From Omphiscola glabra (Eukaryota > Mollusca > Gastropoda > Lymnaeidae), in contig OZ024806.1 in NCBI GenBank assembly GCA_964017045.1, forward strand, positions 21,466,088 to 21,530,087: a DNA stretch of 64,000 nucleotides. The letters run 5' to 3'. Each line of letters begins with the position of its first letter. The stretch's first letter is position 1. The position numbers and the translations under genes were made by a program. The notes below the pieces were generated by a model. The model was not told where the DNA came from and did not search any database. It was given only the letters and a program-made list of their open reading frames with translations. This document shows, piece after piece, positions 54,101-63,839 of this stretch.

Positions 54101-57100
54101 TTCTAGAGTTTGGAAGTTTATAAAAGGGTCTGGTCCTCCATGTGGTGTTTGGTAATCTTCATCTTGTCTATTGTCTGCATTCAGTGTGTCCTCACAATAT
54201 TCATCCCACCTTTCCAGTACGTTACTTTTTTCCGTAATTAATTCTCCATCCTGGCTCTCACACACTTGTGTTCTGGCTTGGTATGCATTCTTTTCATCCG
54301 TTATCTTCATGTAAATTCCTCTGATGTTTCCCTCTCTTGATAAGGCCTCTATTTCTTTTAGCTCTCCAGCTGCCTTAGTTTTTGGGTAAGGTTTCCCTGC
54401 ATTTATGCATCCCTCCACTTCCTACAATGCAGTAGATTCTAATTTTGGTCCGCCCGGGGTATTTTATATCTGGTGGGCTTTCCCTTATCCGCAGCCCGGG
54501 GAGGCGCTCCATGGAAGATCAGTATCTCTGCACGAGATGAATAATATCTAAGTTTTAAAAATTAATGGGAGCGTCGCAACAGTGTCGCAGCAAAGATTGG
54601 TATCACCTTGTGGTGTAAATAATGGTGTCATTGCAACCCCCCCCCCCCAAAAACAAACCGGATATCTGTATCTGCCATGGAATTCTTCTGTGTCCTCTTA
54701 AAGCAGTGGTGCTCAACCTTCTTGATGCCGCGACCCTATAATACAGTACCTTATGTTGTGGTAACCACGAACCATAACATTATTTTCATTGCTTCTTCAT
54801 AAATGTGCTTCCGGTGGACTTAGGCGACCCCGGTGTAAGGGTTGTTCGATCCCCATATGGGTCGCGACCCACAGATTGAGAACCGCTGTCATAATGCCAT
54901 CGTGACCAATAAAAACCAAATGACAATTAGGCTTACTGTACGTCAACGTTTCACGCCGGCATAGCTTAGCTGTCCCGTTCTCTTTAAATTATGTCCCGGG
55001 TTCAATTTCAGTTTAGTAAAAAAAAATCATATTTCCTGACCGACAATGTTTTCTGTTCTCGCGTACATTAGCAATACCAGAACTTTGTTGGTGCCGTATG
55101 CAAATTCGTGTAATAAAACTAAAAAATCTACTTGTAATTACTACGAGATCTAGCGTTATGCCGTGTACATTTGTTTTTGGGTTTTTTTTTTTTTTAAGGT
55201 TTGAACCAACCCAGATTATATTGGCTCTGCTTTTCCAATCTGTTTATAATCAGTAGCACAGTGCCTCTCATAGTGAAACGCGCGATTTTAAGATATTTTA
55301 AATTATGTTCTACATTTCTAGTGTGTGTAAACTACTTTCGATTTACTCTTAAGACGCCGGGTAACATTGCTAGTATTTTTTTAAAAAGCAAACTGTGAGA
55401 CTTTTTCTATTCGTATTTCGATTTGTTTTTTTTTTCTCATGAAAATTTTTTTTTCCCAGCCATCTTCCGACTTACGTATTCATTTCTTTTCGTCAACAAA
55501 GCGCCAGCAACGGACTTTAAGAGGCCCATCCAGTCTACTCTTTTTTCTGGTCCTGTCTGGAATAGAAAAAGTCATAGATATATGAATCTGTGATATTTTC
55601 ATCTTTTACTAGTCGTTTTCAACTGTAAAAGAATGACTTATCTTTATAATAATTAAAGTTGTTGTTTGTTTTTTTTTTAATTTGAAGAGGCGACTTTAAG
55701 CCGTTATTATCCAAAGACAGTGCCAGTAAAAAAAAAAAAATCTTGATTGTGAAAGAACGGGAAATTAAGAGCTTCAGCGCTTCGAAGCTTAGACGACATA
55801 TACAATAATATCCATATGCCATTCAGACACGCTAGCAATGATGAGGAAGGGGGTCGAGATGTTATCAACAGGCGCTGAAACACCCCGCCACGCCCAGCTG
55901 CCTAAAATAAATAAACGACAACAACAAAAGAGCTGAACCTGGGATATGTCGAAGGACGGACAATGTTTGTAGTTACAGCGGAAGCCTACTATGCCCTGAT
56001 AATTGGTGTCCGAATAACCGGATGACTTTTAAAAAGAGGAGGCGCGGTTAATTATTCCGTCTCAATGGTGTTAGGATTTTTTGTTAAATTTTATATGTTA
56101 AGTGCATTCTGTTGTTCTTTACAAACAAATTGTTTTAATCTCTTTTTCGGCTTTTTGAGAAAAGTCATGTTGAAGTTGGACCCATTTTTTTAATTGTGTT
56201 GTACTAGATCAGTGGTTCTCAGCCTGTGGTTCTCAGCCTGTGAAATAAATCTGCGGTGTAAAAGCGGGTGGGTCCCTAGAATATTAATATAGATCAGGTG
56301 CGGGAAAAAATGAGTGGTAGCGAGTCCTGAAGGGGGGGAGAGGGGGCACTAATAGAGATTCATATAAAGTGCGTTGCTTGTATCCATGTTTTGTCTAATT
56401 CTCAACCCTACCCCATAGCCCCATATTACATTGTAAAAAGGATTTATACGAAAACTTTTGTATTTTTGGGGGGGTTGCTCATTTAAAGAAACGACATTCA
56501 AGCTGGTAAGCAGTGTAATTACTTAAATCAGATCTTACACCAAAGCTGCGCCCCCAGTGATGTGGATAGTATATTTTAATATGATGCCCTCTCTTTGAGT
56601 GTCTGTGGTTGCTTAACTTAAGGAGGGGGTATAAAATTAATTCATTATATTTGATCGTTAAGAATCTTTTTCTTTTTTTCTTTTTTAAATGGGCCATTAA
56701 TACATATTTGGGACAAGAATATGCCTTGTGCGTTAACTTGGTGCACAATGAAACGTATGAAGTCAAATGTATTCTTCTACTCTTGAAAAGTTTGTGCAAT
56801 CGTTGCAAGCATGTCTAAAGCTATAAAAAATCAGTTTTAGTTATATTAAGTGTAGTTGAATTTGGGAAAATATTTTTTCTGTTAAACAAGAGAACAGAGA
56901 AAGTAATAGTGTGTCCTTTTTCCAAACTAATTTTGTTTCTCTTTTTATATATATATATATATGTTTTTTTTAAAAGGGTGGGATGTGGTTGGTAGGGTTG
57001 GGAATGTGTGCGGAGGGTAACGGAGGTGTGTGGAGGGTTGGAGAGGTGTGTGGAGGGTTGGTGAATGTTGTTTTGTCATCTTTATAACGCGAGAAATAGC

Positions 57101-57582
57101 CTTACCAACCTTACAGCTTTCTGACAGCTGGATAATTTGATATGTATTTACGTTAAAAACTTCGGTTATAGCAAAATGAAACTGTTCCAAACTTTGTAGA
57201 TGGGATTGTTGCAATAAACAAAGAAAATTAAATAAGTGAAAGAAGGGCTTGTTGCAATGAACAAAGAAAATTACATAGGTGAAAGAAGGGCTTGTTGCAA
57301 TAAACAAAGAAAATTAAATAAGTGAAAGAAGGGCTTGTTGCAATGAACAAAGCAAAGTACCTAGAAGTAATCCAAACAAAATAACAAATTGTAAAGAATA
57401 ATGTTCGAGTGAAATCTTTGGTGTGTTTAATGACAAACCTCTCTGGAAAATCTCTCAGCAAGTTGTGGCTGGTCGAGGTTAATTTCCCTGTCCTCCAAGT
57501 GGTCACCTTCCTCGCAGTGAACCAGGACGATGAGCACGACACAGGACAAGACCAGATGCATTACACAGCTTGACAAGGCCAT
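48059..57582 (-). CDS. Locus 2: secreted modular peptide precursor (spliced), fullest copy
   Basis: Minus-strand coding exons: 57582-57439 (signal/propeptide), 55556-55476 (peptide 1), 52353-52285 (spacer 1, intact), 48987-48907 (peptide 2), 48109-48059 (spacer 2 to its stop). All junctions are phase 0, about 141 residues. The in-phase terminal exon 46596-46567 would be reached only if spacer 2 is skipped. Peptide 1 sits between EKR and TKR, peptide 2 between EKR and GKR, so two short basic-site-flanked peptides could be cut out, one amidated. The gene spans about 12 kb, with introns filled by SINE, LINE and MITE sequence. Function unproven; secretion and prohormone-like processing are inferred from motifs. 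Confidence 0.65.
48220..48660. mobile_element. Foldback/MITE element with 9-bp target duplication
   Basis: Two arms of roughly 190 bp form a long imperfect palindrome (ATTTGTAGTAGTTTAT against its complement, GGTACCAGAATTGAGAG against CTCTCAATTCTGGTACC). A loop of about 55 bp is GC-rich. TTAGTTATT is repeated at 48211-48219 and 48661-48669. A 9-bp duplication with long arms suggests a Mutator-like non-autonomous element; no ORF. Confidence 0.8.
48907..48987 (-). CDS. Locus 2 peptide exon 2 (amidation-type)
   Basis: Acceptor TTTTTCTATTCCAG, donor GTTTGT. 27 codons: ENPEKR, core QDWWGLLKSVAGNLL, then GKRTEK. Dibasic sites on both sides and Gly before the second give a predicted 15-residue amide with N-terminal Gln, two Trp, one Lys and a Leu/Val/Ala face. 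This composition is seen in membrane-active peptides. Confidence 0.65.
49150..49528 (-). mobile_element. tRNA-derived SINE, paralogue of 22780-23206
   Basis: Near-identical to the copy in locus 4, including the GGTGCTGGGTGGTCGATTG head, and in the same flanking sequence. It is followed by C-runs at 49560-49610. Confidence 0.7.
49729..49740 (-). pseudogene. Stump of a peptide exon cut by a dispersed repeat
   Basis: The flank up to GTTACGCACC matches the donor side of the locus 4 peptide exon at 23386 (ATTACTCACC). Only a few exon bases remain before a dispersed repeat (TTATATTAACTCC, also at 39345 and 63370) takes over. Locus 2 once had a third peptide exon here. 49830-50500 shows a CA microsatellite at 50113-50140 and nothing else. 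Confidence 0.4.
50505..50770 (+). mobile_element. LINE 3' fragment
   Basis: Related to 14907-15470: AGGAGCTCCTCATTCCTGCC, CAAGCTTCCAAAAG, and the tail ATTGATCGTGGGCCCTCAAA plus (GAA)n. Dead fragment. 50780-51060 is a dispersed repeat also seen near 56250-56470, 60165-60420 and 62880-63170. Confidence 0.6.
51700..51945. mobile_element. Inverted pair of hammerhead-like retroelement motifs
   Basis: Minus strand 51747-51722 reads CTGACGAAGG...GCCGAAACGTC; plus strand 51913-51939 reads CCGATGAAGG...GCCGAAACGTC. The motif CTGANGA, a short stem, then GAAAC resembles a minimal hammerhead ribozyme core as found in Penelope-like elements, but one extra A sits between the core and stem II. Suggestive only. 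Confidence 0.3.
52285..52353 (-). CDS. Locus 2 spacer 1 (intact reference spacer)
   Basis: Acceptor GTCTTTGTCTAG, donor GTGAGT. 69 bp, 23 codons: ELTDNDRRELFNALNSLENR and then DAE. It is the only full-length in-frame spacer of this type in the window. It is helix-forming and acidic, with a possible cut at RR. It serves as the reference for the broken spacers in loci 1, 2, 3 and the orphan copy. Confidence 0.65.
52590..54418 (-). mobile_element. Decayed LINE (RTE-like) with YADD box
   Basis: Minus strand, with many frame breaks. The start is ARTQVCESQDGELITEKSNV and ERWDEYCEDTLN, the linker before the polymerase domain. A YADD catalytic box lies at 53341-53330, and the C-terminal part contains REIYRPTKDEYGWRIRNKNE (52789-52977). 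It lies in the intron between peptide 1 and spacer 1 of locus 2. Not functional. Confidence 0.75.
54704..54888. mobile_element. hAT MITE resembling vertebrate URR1/SPIN-type elements
   Basis: Left end CAGTGGTGCTCAACCTTC, right end (reverse complement) CAGCGGTTCTCAATCTGTGG. The interior has ATGCCGCGACCC, ATGTTGTGGTAACC, CTTAGGCGACCCC and GGGTCGCGACCCACAG. The flanks TCTTAAAG and TCATAATG match at 6 of 8 positions. Terminal and subterminal sequence agree with my recollection of rodent hAT non-autonomous repeats. Confidence 0.65.
54948..55020 (+). mobile_element. Short tRNA-like SINE remnant
   Basis: GCATAGCTTAGCTGTCC resembles a tRNA A box and GGGTTCAATTTCAG a B box at suitable spacing. Unrelated to the other SINE family here. 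No cloverleaf. Confidence 0.3.
55476..55556 (-). CDS. Locus 2 peptide exon 1
   Basis: Acceptor TTTTTCTATTCCAG, donor GTAAGT. 27 codons: TGPEKR, core VDWMGLLKSVAGALL, then TKRNEY. Dibasic sites on both sides; Thr replaces the amidating Gly, so the product would keep a free carboxyl end. It differs from peptide 2 at few core positions, which suggests exon duplication within the gene. Confidence 0.65.
55680..56480. other. Intron of locus 2 with hAT terminus and shared blocks
   Basis: 55685-56205 matches the intron of locus 4 (24.1-24.7 kb). At 56211 CAGTGGTTCTCAGCCTGTGG, with a partial second copy, resembles a hAT end related to 54704. 56250-56470 is dispersed repeat. 56480-56650 is the block shared with 7560-7790. 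Confidence 0.5.
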
Positions 57583-57599
57583 CTTTAGGATCAGATTAT
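57439..57599 (-). CDS. Locus 2 exon 2: signal peptide and propeptide
   Basis: Minus strand: ATG at 57582, donor GTTTGT below 57439. 48 residues: MALSSC, hydrophobic LVLSCVVLIVLVHC, then EEGDHLEDREINLDQPQ and the end AERFSRE. It has one Arg for Glu near the end compared with locus 4, creating a possible extra basic site. Confidence 0.75.
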
Positions 57600-58351
57600 C
57601 TGTAAATGTAACAAATATTACGCGGTCATTGTGGTCAGATTAACTCTAAATTTTTTAAAAAAAATTACGCCATCATTTTCACAGCTATAATGTAAATTAT
57701 GAGATTGGGGGGGGGGAGGGTTAGTTGTTAATACTTATTACTAATCCTCTTGCCACTGTTCAATATAGATGTTGCTTTCGTGATTGTAACACCAGATTGG
57801 GAAACGTCTCGGCCATGCAAAGTTAATAAAATTATTTTATGTAGATCAGGATTCCACTAAAAAATTTCCTTTTAATCTAAGTTAGCAATATTACGCCCTT
57901 AAAAGCAGTCATCTCTACGTTCTTAAGATACAACTCACGTATCTTTCGGTAGAAGCGTAGTGGCTTCCTTGAGAATAGTTTAGTACATGTGACTTCAATT
58001 TAAACAAATATTTTCAACTCACTAAGACTTTTAAGATGCATAACATTTCTGTTATCTTTTTCGAAAATTTGGTCTACTTTTATGATGAGATGATTTAAGA
58101 TCATTTTATTTGTTAAAAATCATCGATAATCATAATATCTTTTTTTATCTTTGCGCCAAGATGGCATATAACGAAAGAATTGTGACGGTCTATTTACTAT
58201 TTAAAGAATTTTATAAAAACTCCTGGCACATTTAGGTATCTTTTTTTTTAGGTGATTTAAAAATAAAATTAATTTATGCCATGAACAGAACAGCTTCGCC
58301 GACCTCACAAAATAAAGCAAGAGGTGAAGCTAACCATGCAGCCTGACTTAC

Positions 58352-58390
58352 CTGGCTGTGAGACTGTGAGTGTTGACAGGAGAGAGTGTT
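58352..58390 (-). other. Locus 2 exon 1 (5' untranslated)
   Basis: Minus strand, ends CTCACAGCCAG before GTAAGTC. One CTCTCCTGTCAACACTC unit. The start is inferred from the TATA box. Confidence 0.55.
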
Positions 58391-58415
58391 GTCCGACGAT
58401 GTGGTCCTGCCGACA

Positions 58416-58421
58416 TTTATA
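58416..58421 (-). promoter_or_regulatory. TATA box of locus 2
   Basis: TATAAA on the minus strand in CCTTATAAATGTCGGCAGG. Confidence 0.6.
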
Positions 58422-58527
58422 AGGGCGAGGTGTGTTGACCAGGTATTGACAACGTGTTTACAACTCACTTAAAGGTTTGGGGGGGGGGAGGTTGATGTCG
58501 CTTGAAAGATAACATTTTTAAGGGAAT

Positions 58528-58549
58528 TTGCGCATGTGTCGCCTACGCG
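58528..58549 (-). promoter_or_regulatory. Conserved upstream element, locus 2
   Basis: Plus-strand reading TTGCGCATGTGTCGCCTACG, about 110 bp upstream of the TATA box. Confidence 0.5.
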
Positions 58550-58639
58550 AGAAATTGGAATCCAACGTGCAGCTCTTTTTTCAACTTTCACGGATGGATG
58601 GATGCAGAAATTTAAAACATTTAATTGCTATCAGCAATG

Positions 58640-59605
58640 GCATTCTGGTCAATGTTTCAAATTGCCATGTCAATAAGCCTTTTGACCATAGTTCCCATGC
58701 TTGTAAGGCTTTTGTCCATAGTTCCCATGTCAGTACGGTTTTTGTCTATGTTTAACATGCCTAATAAGGCTTTTGTCTATAGTTCCCATGTCAGTACGGT
58801 TTTTGTCTATATTTAACAGGCCATAAAAGGCCTTTGTCCATAGTTCCCATGTCAGTACGGTTTTTTGTCTATATTTAACATGCCAAATAAGGTTTTTGTC
58901 CATAGTTCCCATGTCAGTACGGTTTTTTGTCTATATTTAACAGGCCATAAAAGGCTTTTGTCCATAGTTCCCATGTCAGTACGGTTTTTGTCTATATTTA
59001 ACAGGCCATAAAAGGCTTTTGTCCATAGTTCCCATGTCAGTACGGTTTTTGTCTATATTTAACATGTCAAATAAGGCTTTTGTCCATAGTTCCTATGTCA
59101 GTACGGTTTTTGTCTATATTTAACATGTCAAATAAGGCTTTTGTCCATAGTTCCTATGTCAGTACGGTTTTTGTCTATATTTAACATGTCAAATAAGGCT
59201 TTTGTCCATAGTTCCCATGTCAGTACGGTTTTTGTCTATATTTAACATGTCAAATAAGGCTTTTGTCCATAGTTCCTATGTCAGTACGGTTTTTATCTAT
59301 ATTTAACATGTCAAATAAGGCTTTTGTCCATTGTTCCTATGTCAGTACGGTTTTTGTCTATATTTAACATGTCAAATAAGGCTTTTGTCCATAGTCAGCA
59401 TTTCAGTAGGGTTTTTGTCTATATTTAACATGTCAAATAAGGCTTTTGTCCATAGTCAGCATTTCAGTAGGGTTTTTGTCTATATTTAACATGTCAAATA
59501 AGGCTTTTGTCCATAGTCAGCATTTCAGTAGGGTTTTTGTCTATATTTAACATGTCAAATAAGGCTTTTGTCCATAGTCAGCATTTCAGTAGGGTTTTTG
59601 AAATG
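58640..59605. repeat. 60-bp minisatellite upstream of locus 2
   Basis: About 16 units with GGCTTTTGTCCATAGTTCCC, ATGTCAGTACGGTTTTTGTC and TATATTTAACATG. Two or three units are present at the same place upstream of locus 4 and one fragment upstream of locus 3. The homologous flank resumes at TGTACACGAGATCAACG. Confidence 0.95.
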
Positions 59606-59984
59606 AATGATCAATGATGTCATTTACCTTCTTTACCATGTACACGAGATCAACGATCATTGTTATTTAGAATTTGTTTAACTTGATAATTATTAGCAAG
59701 ACATACACATATGTTAATTACTAGTTAGTTCCTTTACTCCGCCCAGTGCAGGGATGGCTCTAAATTCAAAAAGCACAGTTGCGGAACAGTTGATTTCTAA
59801 GACACTTAAAGACATCTTGTTTATTAGCTGTCTCCCGAATTTCCCCCCATCCACCTCATCGAAAAATATTTACCTTTCTATGGTGTAAACTTTCTTTGAT
59901 CAAAGCAAAACTTACACAAAAAAAACAAGGAACACACGCAAAAAAAAAACAAGGAACACACACAAAAAAAAGTATGAGAATCGA

Positions 59985-60165
59985 CCTTTTAAGAGCGCAA
60001 AGAAACATGAGACTAGACCTGTCGAGAACACAAAGATATATGATACTAGACCTGTCAAGAACACAAAGATATATGATACTAGACCTGTAAAGAACACACA
60101 GATAAATGAGACTAGACCTGTCAAGGGCACAAAGAAATATGAGTCTAGTCCTCTCAAAGGCGATC
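59985..60165. repeat. 34-bp tandem repeat
   Basis: Five units of ATGATACTAGACCTGTCAAG plus AACACAAAGATAT. Preceded by AAAAAACAAGGAACACAC units at 59915-59970. 60165-60480 is dispersed repeat. Confidence 0.85.
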
Positions 60166-60512
60166 TAAAAGCGGGTGAATCATTAGAATATATATATATA
60201 TATATGTAGTTCAGGTTCGTGAAAATAAAATGTGCGGTTGCGAGCCTTGTGGTGGGACGCACTAATTTTGATTCTTATTAAGTATGTTACTTGTTGGCAC
60301 GTTATGTAAAAAACATTGAGGCCCTCCCCCATTGCTCGATAATACATTTGACAAAGGTTTTTTTTCGTACAATTTTGTTTTTAGGGATTGTTTCATTTTT
60401 TCTTGTATTTCGCGGATTTAATTTTTTTTTACATTATCTCCTCCCTACCCCCAGTAGTTTATAAAACATTATCTGAAACATAATCTCAAATTCACATATT
60501 CAAATTCAAACA

Positions 60513-61128
60513 ATGCAAGCACTAACACCAGCACTAACACCAGCACTAACACCAGCACTAACACCGGCACTAACACCGGCACTAACACCGGCACTAACAC
60601 CAGCACTAACACCGGCACTAACACCAGCACTAACACCAGCAGTAACACTGGCACTAACACCAGCACTAACACCAGCACTAACACCAGCACTAACACCAGC
60701 ACTAACACCCGCAGTAACACCAGCACTAACACCAGCACTAACACCAGCACTAACACCGGTACCAACACCAGCACTAACACCAGCATTAACACCAGTACTA
60801 ACACCAGCACCAACAACAGCACTAACACCAGCACTAATACCAGCACTAACACCAGCCCTAACACCAGCACTAACACCAGCTCTAACACCAGCACCAACAC
60901 CAGCACCAACACCAGCACCAACAACAGCACCAACAACAGCACCAACAACAGCACTAACACCAGCACTAACACCAGCACTAACACCAGCACTAACACCAGC
61001 ACTAACACCAGCACCAACACCAGCACTAACAACAGCACTAACACCAGCACTAACACCAGCCCCAACACAAGCCCTAACACCAGCACTAACACCAGCACTA
61101 ACACCAGCACTAACACCAGCACTAACAC
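60513..61128. repeat. 12-bp tandem repeat CACTAACACCAG
   Basis: About 50 units with CCAACA and CGG variants. It is open in three frames (Thr-Pro-Ala-Leu, Val-Leu, Gly-Val-Ser-Ala) with no stops, purely from the repeat. 61130-61970 shows nothing recognisable. Confidence 0.95.
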
Positions 61129-61969
61129 CAAAAAGCATCCAAAAAATTTGTTTCTATAATGTGTATCTTTAAAATCAAATATGTTTACCCGGTTGTCCTA
61201 AAATAACTTTTGTAATATTACTACAATATTAAATGAATTCACCTGCATGATATCACACGCGATGTAGCAGTGCACTGACCTGTGGCGCCATCTCATTAAC
61301 GCGCGTGCCATTAACCCTAACCTGCTCACGCCTAGTAAAACACGCCACCCACCCACTATCTGGTTTCACGGTAGTATAAATCACGCACCTGGTACGAGCA
61401 GTGACACGTCAGAGCAGTGACACGTTAGAGGAGTGACAAGTCACTAGCTCAAATTGAAGGTTGCCCTACATGGATAGTTGTGGGAACAATCATTTAACAA
61501 TAGAAACATGTTTTTTTTTTTATATAGATACGTTTTGTCAAAATGATGAACATATTTTTGTATTTAACTTGCTTTGTTTAACAGACAAGGTAAAATACAA
61601 CTCTTGATCCTGTTAACGGCGGCTATTGGTCCTGCTGTGGCTATTGGTCCTGCTGTGGCTTTTGGTCCTGTCTTTCTTGCAGCTATTGTTTGTATTAACT
61701 GTAGCTCTTAGTCGTGTTGACTGCGTTTGTTCGTTCTGTTGACAGCTGCTCCATTTGACAAGCGTAGTTCATTGAATTTCTACTGAAATGTCAAAAGGAA
61801 ACAAGGCTTGTTATTAAATGACAGAACCTATAAGAGCTTTTCATGCGCGGGAAAACGTTGGCACTTCCTACGTCAGGACACTCAAAATCTGGCTGGCGAG
61901 GCCACTCCAAAAGTCACGCCGAGGGTTTCCGAAATGCTAAAATAAGAATTGTTGAAGTTAAAGCAACCT

Positions 61970-62640
61970 GACCTTTCTCATTGGTGGCAGAGCTGGAGAA
62001 ATCCCTGATGATGAGCACAGGCAAACGAAATGATGGTCTCATTTGTGGCAGAGCTGGAGGAATCCCTGATGTTGACACACAGGCAAATGAAATGATGGTC
62101 TCATTGGTGGCAGAGCTGGAGGAATCCCTGGGGATGACACACAGGCAAATGAAATGATGGTCTCATTGGTGACATAGCCGGAGGAATCCCTGATGATGAC
62201 ACATAAGCAAACGAAATGATGGTCTCATCTTCTTCTTCTATATATTAAGGGCCCACGATCAATTTATTGATCATTATGGCTCCTATGAATGTAGATGGGA
62301 TTTGCAATGTCTCTGTGCCTGGTGTTGATGAGGATATATCACTGGTTACAAGAATGACTGAGTGAGGGTATCATGCACTGGGGGTTGGAAGACCTGAGGC
62401 AATAGACGCAAATGAGTCAAGTGTTGTCGTCTCAACTGTTCCTTTTGAAAGCTTGTTCCAGTCCCTGATTGTCTTTGGCAGGAATGAGCAGTTCCTTCAT
62501 GGCCTCGTCTCTGTCTATGGGGGAGAGGGACGAGTTTCTGTTTAATGCCAGAGCAGTGGACAAGCCCATTATTTATCTTGTAAATCATGGTGGCAGAGCT
62601 TGAGGAATCCCTGATGATGACCACGTGAAAACGAACTGAT
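61970..62640. repeat. 62-bp minisatellite interrupted by a LINE
   Basis: Units with GGTGGCAGAGCTGGAGGAAT and ACAGGCAAATGAAATGATGG. Four lie before 62235 and one after 62590. The interruption is the LINE 3' end listed separately. Confidence 0.85.
62240..62590 (-). mobile_element. LINE 3' end inserted in a minisatellite
   Basis: Minus strand homologous to the 3' half of 14907-15470 (MIYKINNGLVHCSGIKQKL at its start, the tail ATTGATCGTGGGCCC near 62255). It splits the 62-bp array, so it is younger than the array. After 62640 follow poly-C (62915-62935) and dispersed repeats to 63400. Confidence 0.75.
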
Positions 62641-63839
62641 GGCCCCCTCTCGCAGAGGTTTTGTTTTCATTTTCATCGTTTTACATGTTTTCCAAATATC
62701 TCTAGCATAATTAAAGCGTTTTAAAATTAAACAACCTATAATAAAACAATTTTTCGTATAAAGCCATTAGGGGCATTTTTTGTGCGACTAGCGATGGATA
62801 CAGTTGTAAAAGGAATAATTGCATCATATTTCCTTCATCTTACGCTTGAAAACAAAGAAAAACGGAGTTTTGAGGGGGGTTGAGGTAAAGGCTAAAAATT
62901 TAAAAACACCCCCCCATCCCCCCCCCCCCCCGCCCCCACAGCATGGCTCACCATCACACATTTTTTCACGTTCCTGAACCATTTAGTATTTGAAAGTTTC
63001 ACCCGCTTTTACATGGCAGATTTATGTCACCATTAATTTCAGAAAACAAAACACAGCATAACGCAACAAACGCACTCGCGATAGTTTTTTAACAAACTCA
63101 TTTCGCGCATTTATCTGGAATTTTATTTCATGAAATCAGTGTCATCATATTCCTTTCATCTTCCACTAGAAAAACGATAAAAACCATTTTTTTTTCCCCT
63201 TGAAAGTTGGCGGTAGGTGGTGGGGGTGTAAAATGTGTTGTGATCGGCAAGGAGTCCATGTCCAAGTTTCAGCTCGGTAGGTTGACGGGAAGTGGGTCAA
63301 TTACGCTTCCGAATATTTCTAATCCACAAACCCAGAAAGACACACACGCGAACAAAAGCTAAGTTAATATAAAAGATTCAAAAACAGAAGAAAATAAACA
63401 CAATTTTATTTAAAAAATGAAAACTTGCAACAATGGAAATGTAATATTAGTATTAGAAATATACTTTTTTTTTATATAATAAGGTTTTTTTAATAACAAT
63501 GACGTCAAAGCTATGCGCGATTAACACAGAAGAGCTCCGCGTTTAACTTGTAAACAAAAGACATCGCCAAAAAGACAGAAGAGTTCTCCTGCTTCTCCCG
63601 GATGGCAAAAGCAATGAACTAAAAAAAATATTTTGTATCTAAATTATTTTATTTTAATTTAATTTTTGTTTCTTAATGATTGTAATCTCCAATTTCAAAA
63701 ATTCAATGTTTATTAGAAACTAGACCACAGCTTTGTCCGTAATGTAAGAAATACGGGTTTTGTTCTTATTAATCACAAAATCTGCTATATGATATTTCAA
63801 AATATGAGCTGCCAGCTTCCTACAAAGTTTACACATACA

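Noticed and set aside
60469..61131. 220-codon poly Val-Leu frame resembling a membrane protein
   Set aside because: 12-bp repeat read in one of several open frames.
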